DNA of 64,000 nt from the NCBI GenBank assembly GCA_013823985.1, contig PNNB01000001.1, positions 192,739-256,738 on the forward strand, written 5' to 3'. The stretch's first letter is position 1. The number at the start of each line of letters is the position of its first letter. This DNA is from Sphingopyxis sp. (GTDB lineage: Bacteria; Pseudomonadota; Alphaproteobacteria; Sphingomonadales; Sphingomonadaceae). Below, piece by piece: positions 29,999-38,859 of this stretch. The notes beneath the pieces were generated by a model, which had not been told where the DNA came from, did no database searches, and worked only from the letters and a program-made list of their open reading frames with translations. Made by a program: the position numbers and the translations under genes.

Positions 29999-30595
29999 AT
30001 GGATGACTGGATTATTCGTCTCGTCGATCAGGGCGGCTATTGGGGCGTTGCCCTTCTCATGTTTCTGGAAACCGTTTTTCCGCCCGTACCGTCGGAAGTG
30101 ATCATGACCGTAGCAGGCGTTTCGGCGTCGCGCGGGAACATGACTTTTGCTGGAGTCGTGGGTGCCGGAACCGCAGGCGCCATGCTGGGCAATTATCTCT
30201 GGTTCTGGCTGGCGATCAAATTCGGATCCGAAAGATTGCACCGCTTCGCCGACCGCTATGGCCGCTGGCTCACGCTGAACTGGAAAGAGATTGAGCGGGG
30301 TCAGGAACTGTTCCGTAAGCATGGCTCGATCATAGTTCTGGTTGCCCGCATGCTGCCCACCTTGCGTTCGCTGATTTCGATACCGGCGGGAATATTCGGG
30401 ATGTCACACCGCCGGTTTTTGCTATTTTCGACCATCGGCACCGCGGGATGGAGCGCTGCACTTGCCGGGGCAGGCTATGCGCTCGGTTCCCAATTTGAAG
30501 ATGTCGAAAAGATATTGGGGCCGCTGTCCACGGCAGTAATCGTGCTCATTGTCCTCGGTTATTTCTGGCGGCTTATTCGCTGGAAACCGGAATAG
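29999..30595 (+). CDS. DedA family inner-membrane protein
   Basis: This 198-residue multi-spanning protein of the DedA/SNARE-associated family has the signature FLETVFPPVPSEVIM near residue 22-36, then GAMLGNYLWFWLAI and the conserved FRKHGSIIVLVARMLPTLRS near residues 105-124. The family includes transporters that flip undecaprenyl or phospholipid carriers. The Arg-rich motif ARMLP with the preceding Gly is intact. It starts 4 bases after gshB, so it is probably co-transcribed, and it converges with xerC. Confidence 0.92.
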   Translation: MDDWIIRLVDQGGYWGVALLMFLETVFPPVPSEVIMTVAGVSASRGNMTFAGVVGAGTAGAMLGNYLWFWLAIKFGSERLHRFADRYGRWLTLNWKEIERGQELFRKHGSIIVLVARMLPTLRSLISIPAGIFGMSHRRFLLFSTIGTAGWSAALAGAGYALGSQFEDVEKILGPLSTAVIVLIVLGYFWRLIRWKPE

Positions 30596-30624
30596 GCGAT
30601 GGTCGGTAGGGGGCGGTGCCGTTC

Positions 30625-31518
30625 CTAACCCGACGCCCGGGGATGCGCGTTGAAATATTCATCCAGCAACATCGCCGTATCCACAGCCGTATAGACTTGC
30701 GTCGACGACAGGCTGGCATGTCCCAACAATTCTTGAAGGCTGCGCAGATCAGCGCCACCCGCCAGCAAGTGGGTTGCAAAACTGTGGCGCAGCGCATGCG
30801 GTGTGGTCCGTTCAGACAGACCCAACCGCCCGCGCGCGCCATGCACTGCGCGGCGGATCAGGGCGGGTGATAACGGGCCGCCGCGTGATCCGCGAAACAG
30901 TGGCTCATCGCGCATCGTGGGGTAGGGGCACAGCTCGATATAATCTTCGATGGCGGCTTTAACTGTTTCCAGCAAAGGGACAATTCGGGTCTTGTTGCGC
31001 TTGCCAGTGACTCGCAAGGTTGATCCCAGAGGCAATATATCCCCCTTCAGTCCGGTCGCTTCGCTGACCCGTAGCCCGCTTCCGTAGAGAAGCAGCAACA
31101 CAGCCCAATCACGGGCGCCGACCCAACCCTCGCGCGCTGAACTGGCGGCATCTTCAGCGAGGGCAACGACATGTTCCGGGTCGACCGGACGAGGCAGGCT
31201 ACGTTGCACACGTGGCCCCTTTACCGCGGGCAGATGTGCGTCGTCTCCCAACGCAAAGCGCAGAAAATGCCGGACCGCCGAAAGTTCCCGCGCGGTCGAC
31301 CTGTTCGTCAGCCCGTCGCCGCGCCGGTCCGCAAGAAAGGCGCGCAGATCCGCTGCGCTTATTTTGATGAGCCCGGCCCGGTCCACGGCGCTACCCCAAT
31401 GCAGTTCCAGAAAGCCGCATAAACGCTCTGCCGTTGCCTGATAGGCGCGCACGCTGTGCGGCGACATACGGCGGTTGTCGGTCAGAAAAGCGTGATATTC
31501 GGCGAGGAGGGAAGCCAT
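30625..31518 (-). CDS. xerC: Tyrosine recombinase XerC
   Basis: XerC works with XerD to resolve chromosome dimers at dif. The 297-residue enzyme has the N-terminal SAM-like core-binding domain (LLAEYHAFLTDNRRMSPHSV), and the catalytic domain shows Arg in GSGLRVSE, HALRHSFATHLL with the second Arg, LGHASLSS, and the nucleophile Tyr in TQVYTAVD. XerD lies at 53443 in this same window; xerC is the assignment for this copy because it sits with hemW-rdgB, and its sequence is less like XerD than the other copy. The 14-base gap to hemW suggests one transcript. Confidence 0.92.
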   Translation of the reverse strand: MASLLAEYHAFLTDNRRMSPHSVRAYQATAERLCGFLELHWGSAVDRAGLIKISAADLRAFLADRRGDGLTNRSTARELSAVRHFLRFALGDDAHLPAVKGPRVQRSLPRPVDPEHVVALAEDAASSAREGWVGARDWAVLLLLYGSGLRVSEATGLKGDILPLGSTLRVTGKRNKTRIVPLLETVKAAIEDYIELCPYPTMRDEPLFRGSRGGPLSPALIRRAVHGARGRLGLSERTTPHALRHSFATHLLAGGADLRSLQELLGHASLSSTQVYTAVDTAMLLDEYFNAHPRASG

Positions 31519-31532
31519 TACACGCGATAGTA

Positions 31533-32693
31533 TCAGGCAGGCGCGCTTGCCTCAACCACTACTATTTCCGGCAAGATCGCATCCAGAAGCGGCATGCCCT
31601 GCGGGGTGACAATGACGCGGCTGCCGTTGCGATGGATCAGCCCTAGCTTGGCGATGCGTTCAATCGCATCCGCATCGAGCAGCATTTCAGGAGCAAGGCC
31701 CGTTTTGTCGGCGAGCCGGTTGACGCAAATCCCTTCCGCAAGACGCAGGCCCATCAGCAAAGCCTCGGTCGCGCGCGAGGCTGGATCGAGCAACTCCTCA
31801 CTGGCGAGAGCTTGCAAATTGCGGTCGATGGCTGAAAGGAAATTCTCTGGTTTTTTATGGCGTTGAGTGGCGTTGTTCAAACGCCGTCCGTGCGCACCGG
31901 GGCCAATGCCGATATAGTCGTCATAGCGCCAGTAGCTTAGATTATGGCGGCTTTCTGAACTTGGACGGGCGTGGTTGCTAATCTCGTAGGCGGGCAATCC
32001 CGCCGCCGAGGTCAGGGATTGCGTCATGTCATAAAGCGTGGCCGCATCGTCATTGTCAGCAGGAACGAATTGGCCTGTGCGGACCATGGTTTCAAACCGG
32101 GTGCCAGGCTCGATGGTCAACTGGTAGAGCGACATATGGTCTGTGCCAAAGGACAGAGCCTGCCGCAATTCAGCCTCCCACTGATCGGCCGACTGGTCGG
32201 GGCGGGCGTAGATCAGGTCGATATTGACGCGTGCGAAATGTTTCTGCGCAATCGCCAGAGCGTCGAGGCTTTCGGCTACGCTATGCGCGCGTCCCAGAAA
32301 AGCGAGCGCGGCGTCGTCCAAAGACTGAAGACCGAGCGACACCCTGTTCACACCTGCCTGTGCGAGATCGGCAAAGCGTGCCGCTTCGACCGACGAGGGA
32401 TTGGCCTCCAATGTGATCTCAATATCGTCTGCAAAACCCCAATGCGCCTGTGCTGCGTCAATCAATGCGGCAACGGTTGAGGGGAGCATCAGCGATGGCG
32501 TGCCGCCGCCGAAGAATATGGAGGTGAGGGGGCGACCTTTGGTCAGCCCAGCCTCATGCGTCATGTCCGTCAATAGGGCGGTTCGCCATGCGTCCTGATC
32601 GACGCTTTCACGGACATGGCTGTTAAAATCACAATAGGGGCATTTGGAAATGCAAAAAGGCCAGTGGATATAGAGGGCGAGTGGTTCGCTCAA
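31533..32693 (-). CDS. hemW: Radical SAM heme chaperone HemW
   Basis: This HemN-like radical SAM protein binds heme and is usually annotated as an oxygen-independent coproporphyrinogen oxidase. In 386 residues the [4Fe-4S] motif is Cys14-x3-Cys18-x2-Cys21 (CISKCPYC); Phe follows the third Cys where true HemN has Cys, which supports Hem[12 protein letters not shown] and the SAM-binding [11 protein letters not shown] follow. Its start overlaps the rdgB stop as ATGA. Confidence 0.94.
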   Translation of the reverse strand: MSEPLALYIHWPFCISKCPYCDFNSHVRESVDQDAWRTALLTDMTHEAGLTKGRPLTSIFFGGGTPSLMLPSTVAALIDAAQAHWGFADDIEITLEANPSSVEAARFADLAQAGVNRVSLGLQSLDDAALAFLGRAHSVAESLDALAIAQKHFARVNIDLIYARPDQSADQWEAELRQALSFGTDHMSLYQLTIEPGTRFETMVRTGQFVPADNDDAATLYDMTQSLTSAAGLPAYEISNHARPSSESRHNLSYWRYDDYIGIGPGAHGRRLNNATQRHKKPENFLSAIDRNLQALASEELLDPASRATEALLMGLRLAEGICVNRLADKTGLAPEMLLDADAIERIAKLGLIHRNGSRVIVTPQGMPLLDAILPEIVVVEASAPA

Positions 32694-33316
32694 AAGACCG
32701 CCTCGACCAGTTTGCGAAAGGCATCCGCCCGATGGCTCATTGCATGCTTTTCCGCCGGATCAAGCTCGGCAAATGTTTCCATCCGGCCGGAAGGCACAAA
32801 CACCGGGTCATAGCCGAATCCCAATGTCCCGCGCGGCGGCCACGTCAGGCTGCCTTGGACGCGTCCTTCAAAAACCTCTTCATGGCCGTCCGGCCATGCC
32901 AGCGCGAGGGTGCAGACGAAGTAAGCGCTTCGGTCGGTATCTGGACCCTGTTCGGCCAGCTTCCCTTCCACCTTGCCCATCGCCATGTACCAATCGCGGC
33001 CGGGGCCGCCTTCGAAGACTTGCCGCTCTGCCCAGTCTGCCGTGTAAACGCCGGGTGCACCGGACAAAGCCGCAACGCAAAGGCCGCTGTCATCAGCCAA
33101 GGCAGGCAAGCCTGATCCTTGAGCCGAGGCATGTGCCTTTAACAGAGCGTTTTCGGCAAATGTTGTTCCGGTTTCCTCCGGCTCGGGCAAGCCAAGCTCG
33201 CCCGCCGAAATCGGTTCAATGCCGAAAGGAGCAAGAAGTGCGCGGATCTCCCGCACCTTACCCGCATTGTGGCTGGCGATGACCAGCTTTCCGGGCAGGA
33301 GTTTGCGGTGCGTCAT
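32690..33316 (-). CDS. rdgB: Non-canonical purine NTP pyrophosphatase (dITP/XTP)
   Basis: RdgB hydrolyses ITP, dITP and XTP so that deaminated purines do not enter DNA or RNA. The 208-residue protein shows the N-terminal [14 protein letters not shown], the motif [28 protein letters not shown], and the C-terminal FGYDPVFVP and [13 protein letters not shown]. It lies between rph and hemW; both junctions are 0-5 bases. The window also holds a probable DNA-deoxyinosine glycosylase (62493), which would repair the same damage once it is in DNA. Confidence 0.97.
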   Translation of the reverse strand: MTHRKLLPGKLVIASHNAGKVREIRALLAPFGIEPISAGELGLPEPEETGTTFAENALLKAHASAQGSGLPALADDSGLCVAALSGAPGVYTADWAERQVFEGGPGRDWYMAMGKVEGKLAEQGPDTDRSAYFVCTLALAWPDGHEEVFEGRVQGSLTWPPRGTLGFGYDPVFVPSGRMETFAELDPAEKHAMSHRADAFRKLVEAVF

Positions 33317-33320
33317 GGCT

Positions 33321-34034
33321 TTACTTCACCGCGTCGGCCTGCACCGCGAATATCCGGTCGGTGCCCATGCGTGCAAGGCGAAGCAAGCGCAGCAGGCTTT
33401 CTTCGTCATAAGTAGCACCTTCGGCGGTCGCCTGTACCTCGGCAATTTGTCCACCTTCGATCAGCACGAAATTGGCATCGGCATCCGCGCTCGAATCTTC
33501 GATATAATCGAGGTCGAGGACCGGCGTGCCATTGTAGATGCCGCAGCTGATCGCCGCGACACGGCTGCTGATCGGGTCTTCCTTGATGGCACCCGATGCC
33601 AGCAATCCATCAACCGCCAGCCGCAAGGCCACCCAGGCGCCGGAAATTGCCGCGGTGCGCGTGCCGCCGTCGGCCTGCAATACATCGCAGTCGAGCGTAA
33701 TCTGATGCTCGCCAAGCTTCTTGAGGTCGACAACTGCACGCAACGAACGACCGATAAGGCGCTGGATTTCCTGAGTCCGTCCGGATTGCTTGCCTTTTGC
33801 CGCTTCACGCTGGCCACGGGTGTGGGTTGCGCGGGGCAGCATGGAATATTCCGCTGTTACCCAACCTTCGCCCTTACCGCGCAACCATGGCGGCAGGCGG
33901 TCTTCGACACTGGCAGTCACCAGAACGCGTGTATCGCCGAATCCGATGAGGCAGCTGCCCTCGGCATGTTTGGTAAAATGGGTTTCGATTGAAATGGGGC
34001 GCATTTCGTCTGGCGCACGGCCGGATGGACGCAT
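33321..34034 (-). CDS. rph: Ribonuclease PH
   Basis: RNase PH is a phosphorolytic 3'-exonuclease that trims tRNA precursors. At 237 residues it has the family length and starts [14 protein letters not shown]. Further motifs are [31 protein letters not shown], the phosphate-binding GRSLRAVVD, and [20 protein letters not shown] sequence. The frame extends to 34091 but the conserved start is the ATG at 34034. It is divergent from hrcA, with 75 bases between. Confidence 0.97.
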   Translation of the reverse strand: MRPSGRAPDEMRPISIETHFTKHAEGSCLIGFGDTRVLVTASVEDRLPPWLRGKGEGWVTAEYSMLPRATHTRGQREAAKGKQSGRTQEIQRLIGRSLRAVVDLKKLGEHQITLDCDVLQADGGTRTAAISGAWVALRLAVDGLLASGAIKEDPISSRVAAISCGIYNGTPVLDLDYIEDSSADADANFVLIEGGQIAEVQATAEGATYDEESLLRLLRLARMGTDRIFAVQADAVK

Positions 34035-34078
34035 GATAATCTCCTGATAACGGGTTGATTGCCGCCATAGCCTCCCCC

Positions 34079-34093
34079 GCTTGCTTTGCAAGC
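34079..34093. repeat. 6-bp inverted repeat upstream of hrcA
   Basis: GCTTGC-TTT-GCAAGC is a perfect inverted repeat ending 16 bases before the hrcA ATG, in the rph/hrcA divergent region. It might be an operator or an RNA hairpin. It is not the CIRCE sequence. A partial RpoH-like match (CTTG at 34080, CTACAT about 18 bases later) overlaps it but fits the consensus poorly. Confidence 0.35.
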
Positions 34094-34109
34094 GTGCTGC
34101 GCTACATCT

Positions 34110-35159
34110 ATGGTTGTGAGCCAGACACCGATCAACGAATTGAACGACCGTACACGTACCATTTTCCGAATGGTGGTGGAAAGCTACCTCGACAGCGGTA
34201 CGCCCGTCGGGTCGCGGACGATTTCGAAATTCGCCGGACTGAACCTGTCACCGGCATCCATCCGTAACGTCATGCAGGATCTTGAGGAAGCCGGGCTGCT
34301 GGCTGCGCCGCATACCAGTGCAGGCCGCATGCCGACCGAAACGGGTCTGCGGCTGTTCGTGGACGGCATGATGCAGGCCGCCGAACCGTCAGCCGAGGAA
34401 CGCCGTGCCATCGAATCCCAGATAACCGGCGATGGCCCGATCGAGGAAGCCCTTGCCGCGGCGACTTCCGCACTTTCCGGATTATCGGCATGTGCGGGTG
34501 TGGTGCTGGTGCCCAAGCGCGATGCGGTATTGAAAGCTTTCAGCTTCGCCCGATTGTCGCAGTCGCAAGTACTCGCGATCATGGTTGGTACGGACAATAG
34601 CGTCGAAAACCGGGTGGTCTCCATCGACCCGACCGTCAGCGATAGCGCGCTGGTGGAAGCATCCAACTATATTTCGGCACGGTTGTCGGGGCTTACATTG
34701 TCCGAAGCGCTGTCCCGGCTCGATAGCGAGATTCGTGCCGAAAAGGCGGAGCTGGATAATGCGAGCGAAAAGCTGGTGCGCGACGGCTTGGTGGTCTGGT
34801 CGCTCGACGCCAATGACCGCCCGGTCCTGATCGTCCGGGGGCAATCCAACCTGATTGACGAAGCCGCAGCGGCCGACCTCGACCGGGTCCGGCAATTGCT
34901 CGACGAACTTGAAAGCAAGGAAGAGATAGCCCGTCTGGTCGACAGCGCCCGCGAGGCACAATCGACCCGGATTTTCATTGGGTCGGAGAATAATCTGTTC
35001 TCACTGTCAGGCTCCTCGGTCATTGCCGCGCCCTATCGCGAAGCGGGGGGTAAGGTGGTCGGCGTGGTGGGAGTCATCGGTCCCACCCGTCTCAACTATG
35101 CGCGCATAGTCCCGATGGTCGATTTTACCGCGCAAGCGCTCAGCCGGCTGATGAAGTAA
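34110..35159 (+). CDS. hrcA: Heat-inducible transcription repressor HrcA
   Basis: HrcA represses chaperone operons by binding CIRCE operators. The 349-residue protein has an N-terminal winged helix ([18 protein letters not shown], then [16 protein letters not shown] and [10 protein letters not shown]) and a C-terminal GAF-like domain ([34 protein letters not shown]). I use the ATG at 34110; a TTG 24 bases upstream is less likely. No CIRCE (TTAGCACTC-N9-GAGTGCTAA) is visible before hrcA, grpE or dnaK, so its targets, probably groESL, lie elsewhere. grpE follows after 103 bases with its own promoter. Confidence 0.96.
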   Translation: MVVSQTPINELNDRTRTIFRMVVESYLDSGTPVGSRTISKFAGLNLSPASIRNVMQDLEEAGLLAAPHTSAGRMPTETGLRLFVDGMMQAAEPSAEERRAIESQITGDGPIEEALAAATSALSGLSACAGVVLVPKRDAVLKAFSFARLSQSQVLAIMVGTDNSVENRVVSIDPTVSDSALVEASNYISARLSGLTLSEALSRLDSEIRAEKAELDNASEKLVRDGLVVWSLDANDRPVLIVRGQSNLIDEAAAADLDRVRQLLDELESKEEIARLVDSAREAQSTRIFIGSENNLFSLSGSSVIAAPYREAGGKVVGVVGVIGPTRLNYARIVPMVDFTAQALSRLMK

Positions 35160-35169
35160 AATTCTGACG

Positions 35170-35186
35170 CCCCGAAACTATCGGGG
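35170..35186 (+). terminator. Short GC hairpin after hrcA, possible terminator or attenuator
   Basis: CCCCGA-AACTA-TCGGGG forms a 6-bp stem with a 5-base loop 10 bases after the hrcA stop. No T-run follows, so intrinsic termination would be weak. It lies directly before the grpE heat-shock promoter. Confidence 0.45.
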
Positions 35187-35188
35187 TG

Positions 35189-35219
35189 CTTGATGATTCC
35201 CGCCAACCACCTATATGCG
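35189..35219 (+). promoter_or_regulatory. RpoH (sigma-32) promoter of grpE
   Basis: CTTG (35189-35192), a 17-base spacer and CCTATATGCG (35210-35219) match the alphaproteobacterial heat-shock consensus CTTG-N17/18-CYTATNTNNG at every defined base. The start codon of grpE lies 43 bases downstream. The dnaK promoter in this window has the same geometry. Confidence 0.82.
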
Positions 35220-35262
35220 CATCGCAAGACGCGGCTTTGTCCGCCGCTAAAAGAACAGGTTA

Positions 35263-35850
35263 ATGCAGGTTATGACGGATAAGAAAAACGAAGCAGCCGA
35301 CAGCGCAGCCGAAAAGGAAATGGAAGGCGTTCCCGAACATTTGCGTGAAGGCGGAGATGAACCCGCCGCGAATGCGGACGCCGAACGCATTGCGATGCTG
35401 GAAGAACAGCTCGCCGCCGCCAAGCAGGATGTTCTCTATGCGCAGGCCGATACGCAGAATGTCCGCCGCCGTATGGAAAAAGAAGCCGCCGATGCGCGGG
35501 CCTATGCCGCGACCAATTTCGCGCGCGATATCCTGTCGGTATCCGACAATCTGACGCGCGCATTGGATGCGATTCCGGCTGAGTTGCGCGAAGACGAGAA
35601 AATGAAGCCGCTGGTTACCGGATTGGAAGCAACCGGGCGCGAGCTGGAAAGCGTATTTGCCAAAAATGGTATCACCCGTATCGGCGCCATGGGCCTGCCG
35701 CTGGATCCCAATGTGCATCAGGCGATGGTAGAAATCCCGAGTGCAGAGAGCGAGCCGGGCACGATCATAACGGAAATGCAGGCCGGATATATGATCAAAG
35801 ACCGGTTGCTGCGGCCGGCTTTGGTTGGGGTGGCGAAGAAGCCGGATTGA
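35263..35850 (+). CDS. grpE: Nucleotide exchange factor GrpE
   Basis: GrpE releases ADP from DnaK and acts as a thermosensor. The 195-residue protein has an acidic disordered N-terminus, a long coiled coil (residues about 42-100: IAMLEEQLAAAKQDVLYAQA and following) and the conserved C-terminal beta domain with NVHQAMVEIPSAESEPGTII and GYMIKDRLLRPALVGV. Either the ATG at 35263 or the one at 35272 could be used; both have CAGG close upstream. It is transcribed from an RpoH promoter 43 bases upstream and is separated from dnaK by about 3 kb of unrelated genes. Confidence 0.96.
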   Translation: MQVMTDKKNEAADSAAEKEMEGVPEHLREGGDEPAANADAERIAMLEEQLAAAKQDVLYAQADTQNVRRRMEKEAADARAYAATNFARDILSVSDNLTRALDAIPAELREDEKMKPLVTGLEATGRELESVFAKNGITRIGAMGLPLDPNVHQAMVEIPSAESEPGTIITEMQAGYMIKDRLLRPALVGVAKKPD

Positions 35851-35886
35851 GGTTCATGGAGCTGGATTGACAGCCCAGAGCCGTCA

Positions 35887-35915
35887 CCTCAGGCTGGACT
35901 TGATTCAGTCTGAGG
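35887..35915. terminator. Imperfect hairpin between grpE and the HEPN-like gene
   Basis: CCTCAG-G-CTG and CAG-T-CTGAGG pair across a 9-base loop. The hairpin overlaps the last codons of the converging minus-strand gene and follows the grpE stop by 37 bases. There is no T-run. It may separate the two converging transcripts. Confidence 0.4.
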
Positions 35916-36347
35916 TCGCGATGATGTCGCTAATTGGCCCGCAATCCAAGATAATCGCTGGTAGGTCTTTACTCTTTGCTCTTCTGAGATCGCCATCAGC
36001 TTTCTGAAATGCGGGTGCGTTAGGCAGGCATTGTCAAAAAGGGCGCTATTTTCATTGCCTGCACCGAAGCCAACGAAGTGTGAATGGGCTAGTTCTGCTC
36101 GCAATTCAATCAGCGGGATGAGTTCATTTATAAGTTTGGTTAGAGGCGACTTCTTCTTGTTTTTGTCGTCGGTCAGAATTTTTTCCGCTATTGTTTTGAA
36201 GTGGCTTTTGTCGTTGTTCGGTAAATTAAGAATACGTCGTAATTCGCGTTCACATTTCGACGCTTTGTCAAAAAACTTGCTGCGCCAAATATGAATACGC
36301 TCGTCTTCGTCGGCTGCGTTAGCGGCAGTGATTTTTGTCATCTCCAT
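35889..36347 (-). CDS. HEPN-like hypothetical protein in a low-GC patch
   Basis: This 152-residue hydrophilic, mostly helical protein has no signal peptide. Its middle segment LIPLIELRAELAHSHF contains R-x4-H within a hydrophobic helix, the spacing and setting of the HEPN ribonuclease motif (compare LRNxxAH in abortive-infection and toxin proteins). The middle is Lys/Asp-rich (TDDKNKKKSPLT). By hand count about 44 per cent of bases 35941-36360 are G or C, against about 58 in a grpE stretch counted the same way, suggesting recent arrival. It stands alone and converges with grpE; no antitoxin-like partner is visible. The start is uncertain: ATG 36347 or 36341, neither with a strong ribosome binding site. 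HEPN identity is an inference from one motif. Confidence 0.6.
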   Translation of the reverse strand: MEMTKITAANAADEDERIHIWRSKFFDKASKCERELRRILNLPNNDKSHFKTIAEKILTDDKNKKKSPLTKLINELIPLIELRAELAHSHFVGFGAGNENSALFDNACLTHPHFRKLMAISEEQRVKTYQRLSWIAGQLATSSRPQTESSPA

Positions 36348-36463
36348 TTCAGTAATGTAGGTACCAATATTGAAACATTGGTTAAGTGGCAGCGTAGCGT
36401 GCTCAGTTGTTCAAAAAACAACTGCTAGCCGGTAAGCGCTCATTCCGCTATCCGGCCCGTCCC

Positions 36464-37861
36464 ATGATCAACCAAGCTACCTCTCCAAATCTCCCGTCCC
36501 CGTGGCGCGACGAGTTTCGGGCGACCTTGGCGTTGGCGTGGCCGTTGGTGTTGACCAATGTGACCATGGTTCTGATCAATTCGACCGACGTGTTCCTGCT
36601 CGCCCGATTAAGTCCGGATGCACTGGCAGCGTCGGCTTTGGGGTCGGGCATTGTTATTGCAATATTGCTGTTCGGAATCGGCGTTATCACGGCGGCTTCG
36701 CCCCTGATGGCGGCGGAGATCGGGCGCAGGGCGCATTCGGTTCGCGATGTGCGGCGGACCGTGCGTCAGGCGTTCTGGGCCTCGGTAGCTGTGTGCATAC
36801 CGCTTTGGGGCATTCTCTGGTTTACAGGTCCGTTCCTCGTCTGGGCCGGGCAGCCGGTGCGGTTGGCCGAAGACACGGGGCTTTTTGTGCGGGCCCTGCA
36901 ATGGATGATCCTGCCGACGCTGGGCGTGGTTGTTTTGCGGTCCTTTATGGCGGCGTTGGAGCGGCCCAATTGGGCGATGGCCGCAGGGATCGCGGCAGTG
37001 TTTGTAAACGCTGTAATCAACTACGGCCTGATCTTTGGTCATTTCGGGCTGCCAAGGTTGGAGCTTGTGGGCGCGGGGATCGGCAGTTCATTGACTGCGC
37101 TTTTTCAGTTCCTGTTCCTATCCGCTGTCGTCATGCGCCATCCGAAATTCCGCCGCTATCATCTGTTCGGACGCTGGTGGCGTGCCGACTGGACGCGCTT
37201 TTTTACCATCTGGCGGCTCGGCTTTCCCATCGGGTTGCACATGGGTTTTGAGGCCATGGTTTTTGCCGCGGCGGTGTTCTTGATGGGCTATATCGGCACC
37301 AGTTCGGTCGCCGCGCATGCGGTCGCGATTCAGATTGCATCGATGACCTTCATGGTACCCATGGGTCTGGGGCAGGCGGCGACCGTGCGTGTGGGTCTGG
37401 GTTTTGGTCGCCTGGACAAAGACGCCATCCGCCGTGCGGGTTGGACAGCCTATATTTTGGGGGTCGGCTTTATGTCGGCCATGGCGCTGATCATATGGCT
37501 ATTTCCTGCAACTCTTGCCGGATTCTTCCTGGACCCTGAGTTGAAAGGGAATGTGGAGGTGTTGAACCTCGCGGTGTCCTTTCTGCTGGTCGCAGCGGTT
37601 TTCCAGATTGTCGATGGCGCGCAGGTCGTCGGAACCGGGATGCTGCGCGGTTTGCAGGATACGACATGGCCGATGCTGTTCGCCGCGCTGGGATATTGGG
37701 TCATCGGGATCGGCTTTGGCTGCTGGCTCGCCTTTTACCGCGGCTGGGATGGCGCGGGCATCTGGATCGGGCTTGCGGTAGGTCTCGGCATTGTCGCCGG
37801 ACTTGTGTTGACCCGCTGGGTGATGCGCGAACGGCTCGGTCTGTTGCCCTTAAAAGGGTAA
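36464..37861 (+). CDS. MATE family efflux transporter
   Basis: This 465-residue protein has about twelve membrane segments in two similar halves, as in the NorM/MATE family of cation- or proton-coupled multidrug exporters. Characteristic parts are LALAWPLVLTNVTMVLINST at the start, the conserved Gly/Asn positions of helix 1, and RLGFPIGLHMGFEAMVF with GQAATVRVGLGFGR in the second half. The ATG at 36464 is chosen for fit to the family; an in-frame TTG at 36407 exists, and neither has a convincing ribosome binding site. The last 12 bases overlap the 3' end of the opposite-strand gene. Confidence 0.9.
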   Translation: MINQATSPNLPSPWRDEFRATLALAWPLVLTNVTMVLINSTDVFLLARLSPDALAASALGSGIVIAILLFGIGVITAASPLMAAEIGRRAHSVRDVRRTVRQAFWASVAVCIPLWGILWFTGPFLVWAGQPVRLAEDTGLFVRALQWMILPTLGVVVLRSFMAALERPNWAMAAGIAAVFVNAVINYGLIFGHFGLPRLELVGAGIGSSLTALFQFLFLSAVVMRHPKFRRYHLFGRWWRADWTRFFTIWRLGFPIGLHMGFEAMVFAAAVFLMGYIGTSSVAAHAVAIQIASMTFMVPMGLGQAATVRVGLGFGRLDKDAIRRAGWTAYILGVGFMSAMALIIWLFPATLAGFFLDPELKGNVEVLNLAVSFLLVAAVFQIVDGAQVVGTGMLRGLQDTTWPMLFAALGYWVIGIGFGCWLAFYRGWDGAGIWIGLAVGLGIVAGLVLTRWVMRERLGLLPLKG

Positions 37862-38314
37862 AATTCCATCATAGTGGGAAAGCGGCGGCGCGCCTGCTAC
37901 CTTTGCCCCGTTGCGCAGCAGGAATATGTGGCGGACAATTTCGGCCTGCTGTTCAATCCCGTAGCGGTCCAGCGTCCACCCCGGCTTTAGACTATAATCA
38001 TATCGGCAAAAGGGATGACGGCGCAGCGGCAGGAAAATGCCGTTTTGATGCTGCCACACATGGACAAGTTCATGGATGAACAGCCCCTGCAATCCCAGAT
38101 TGCGGTCGCAAAAATCGTCGCAAAACAGGTCGTTTTTCGGATGGAACCAGAGATGTCCGTCCGGCGCCATTGTCACCCGCGAAGGCTGAAGCCACCACCA
38201 TTTGCGGTTGTGGATGCGGATTTTGTCGTAGTCCAGCGCTTCGCCAAATACCGATTTCGCCAGCGCACGTTCGCGCACGGTGAGCGGACGGCCGGATTTG
38301 TGCGGACCGAACAT
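37850..38314 (-). CDS. HExxH-containing metallopeptidase-like protein (vgr-related)
   Basis: This 154-residue protein carries a zincin motif, IHELVHVWQHQ, preceded by a predicted strand and helix. The region RERALAKSVFGEALDYDKIR near the N-terminus resembles DUF4157-type or vgr-related proteins of proteobacteria. There is no signal peptide. A third zinc ligand cannot be assigned with confidence; Glu in GIEQQAEIVRH is a candidate. Its 3' end overlaps the MATE gene by 12 bases in convergent orientation, and it begins 4 bases after the pcuC-like gene stop, which suggests co-transcription with that gene. Function is unknown. Confidence 0.72.
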   Translation of the reverse strand: MFGPHKSGRPLTVRERALAKSVFGEALDYDKIRIHNRKWWWLQPSRVTMAPDGHLWFHPKNDLFCDDFCDRNLGLQGLFIHELVHVWQHQNGIFLPLRRHPFCRYDYSLKPGWTLDRYGIEQQAEIVRHIFLLRNGAKVAGAPPLSHYDGILPF

Positions 38315-38318
38315 CCGT

Positions 38319-38789
38319 TTAGTTTAGCGCTTTTTTCTCATCCGGATCTGTGCCGTCCACTTCCTGAACGCGCGCCTTCACCAAGATCCGCTCATTATTC
38401 GAAAAAAGGAATTCGGTTTCGATCTCGCCCAAGCGGCGGGGGATCAGGTTGACGCCCCACATCATGACGTGCTTGCCACCTTTTTTGAATTCGATCTTTT
38501 CACCCGAGGGGATGAGGACCCGGTTCATCGGCTTCATGGTCACCGCACCGGTTTTGGGGTCAACACCGATGTCGTGCATCTCGGTGCGGATGGCCGAAGG
38601 CGAGCTGACGCGCAGCAAATATACGTCGGCGGGGCCGCCATAGACGTTAAAATGATAGGAGGACGGATTGCTGTCGACCGGCGACAGCGTGAGCACTGCT
38701 TCTTTTACTTTAAGCTGCGGTGTCGGACCGCAGGATGTGAGGAAAAGGGCAGCCGTAGCGCCAAAGGTTGCCAAAACGAGCTTGTTCAT
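38319..38789 (-). CDS. PCu(A)C-family copper chaperone lipoprotein
   Basis: This 156-residue lipoprotein has the lipobox FLTSC (Cys20). The core matches PCu(A)C: RTEMHDIGVDPKTGAVTMKP followed by MNRVLIPSGEKIEF and GGKHVMMWGV. This supplies the His/Met copper ligands HxxxM-type and HxM. These periplasmic proteins deliver Cu(I) to cytochrome oxidase. It is divergent from dnaK and followed by the metallopeptidase-like gene. No cytochrome oxidase or Sco gene lies nearby. Confidence 0.82.
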   Translation of the reverse strand: MNKLVLATFGATAALFLTSCGPTPQLKVKEAVLTLSPVDSNPSSYHFNVYGGPADVYLLRVSSPSAIRTEMHDIGVDPKTGAVTMKPMNRVLIPSGEKIEFKKGGKHVMMWGVNLIPRRLGEIETEFLFSNNERILVKARVQEVDGTDPDEKKALN

Positions 38790-38859
38790 GTGCGTCCTCT
38801 AAAAATTGTCCAAAACTGGGGCGTTACTTCGCTTTTTGCTTATCTAGGTGTCCCCAAGC

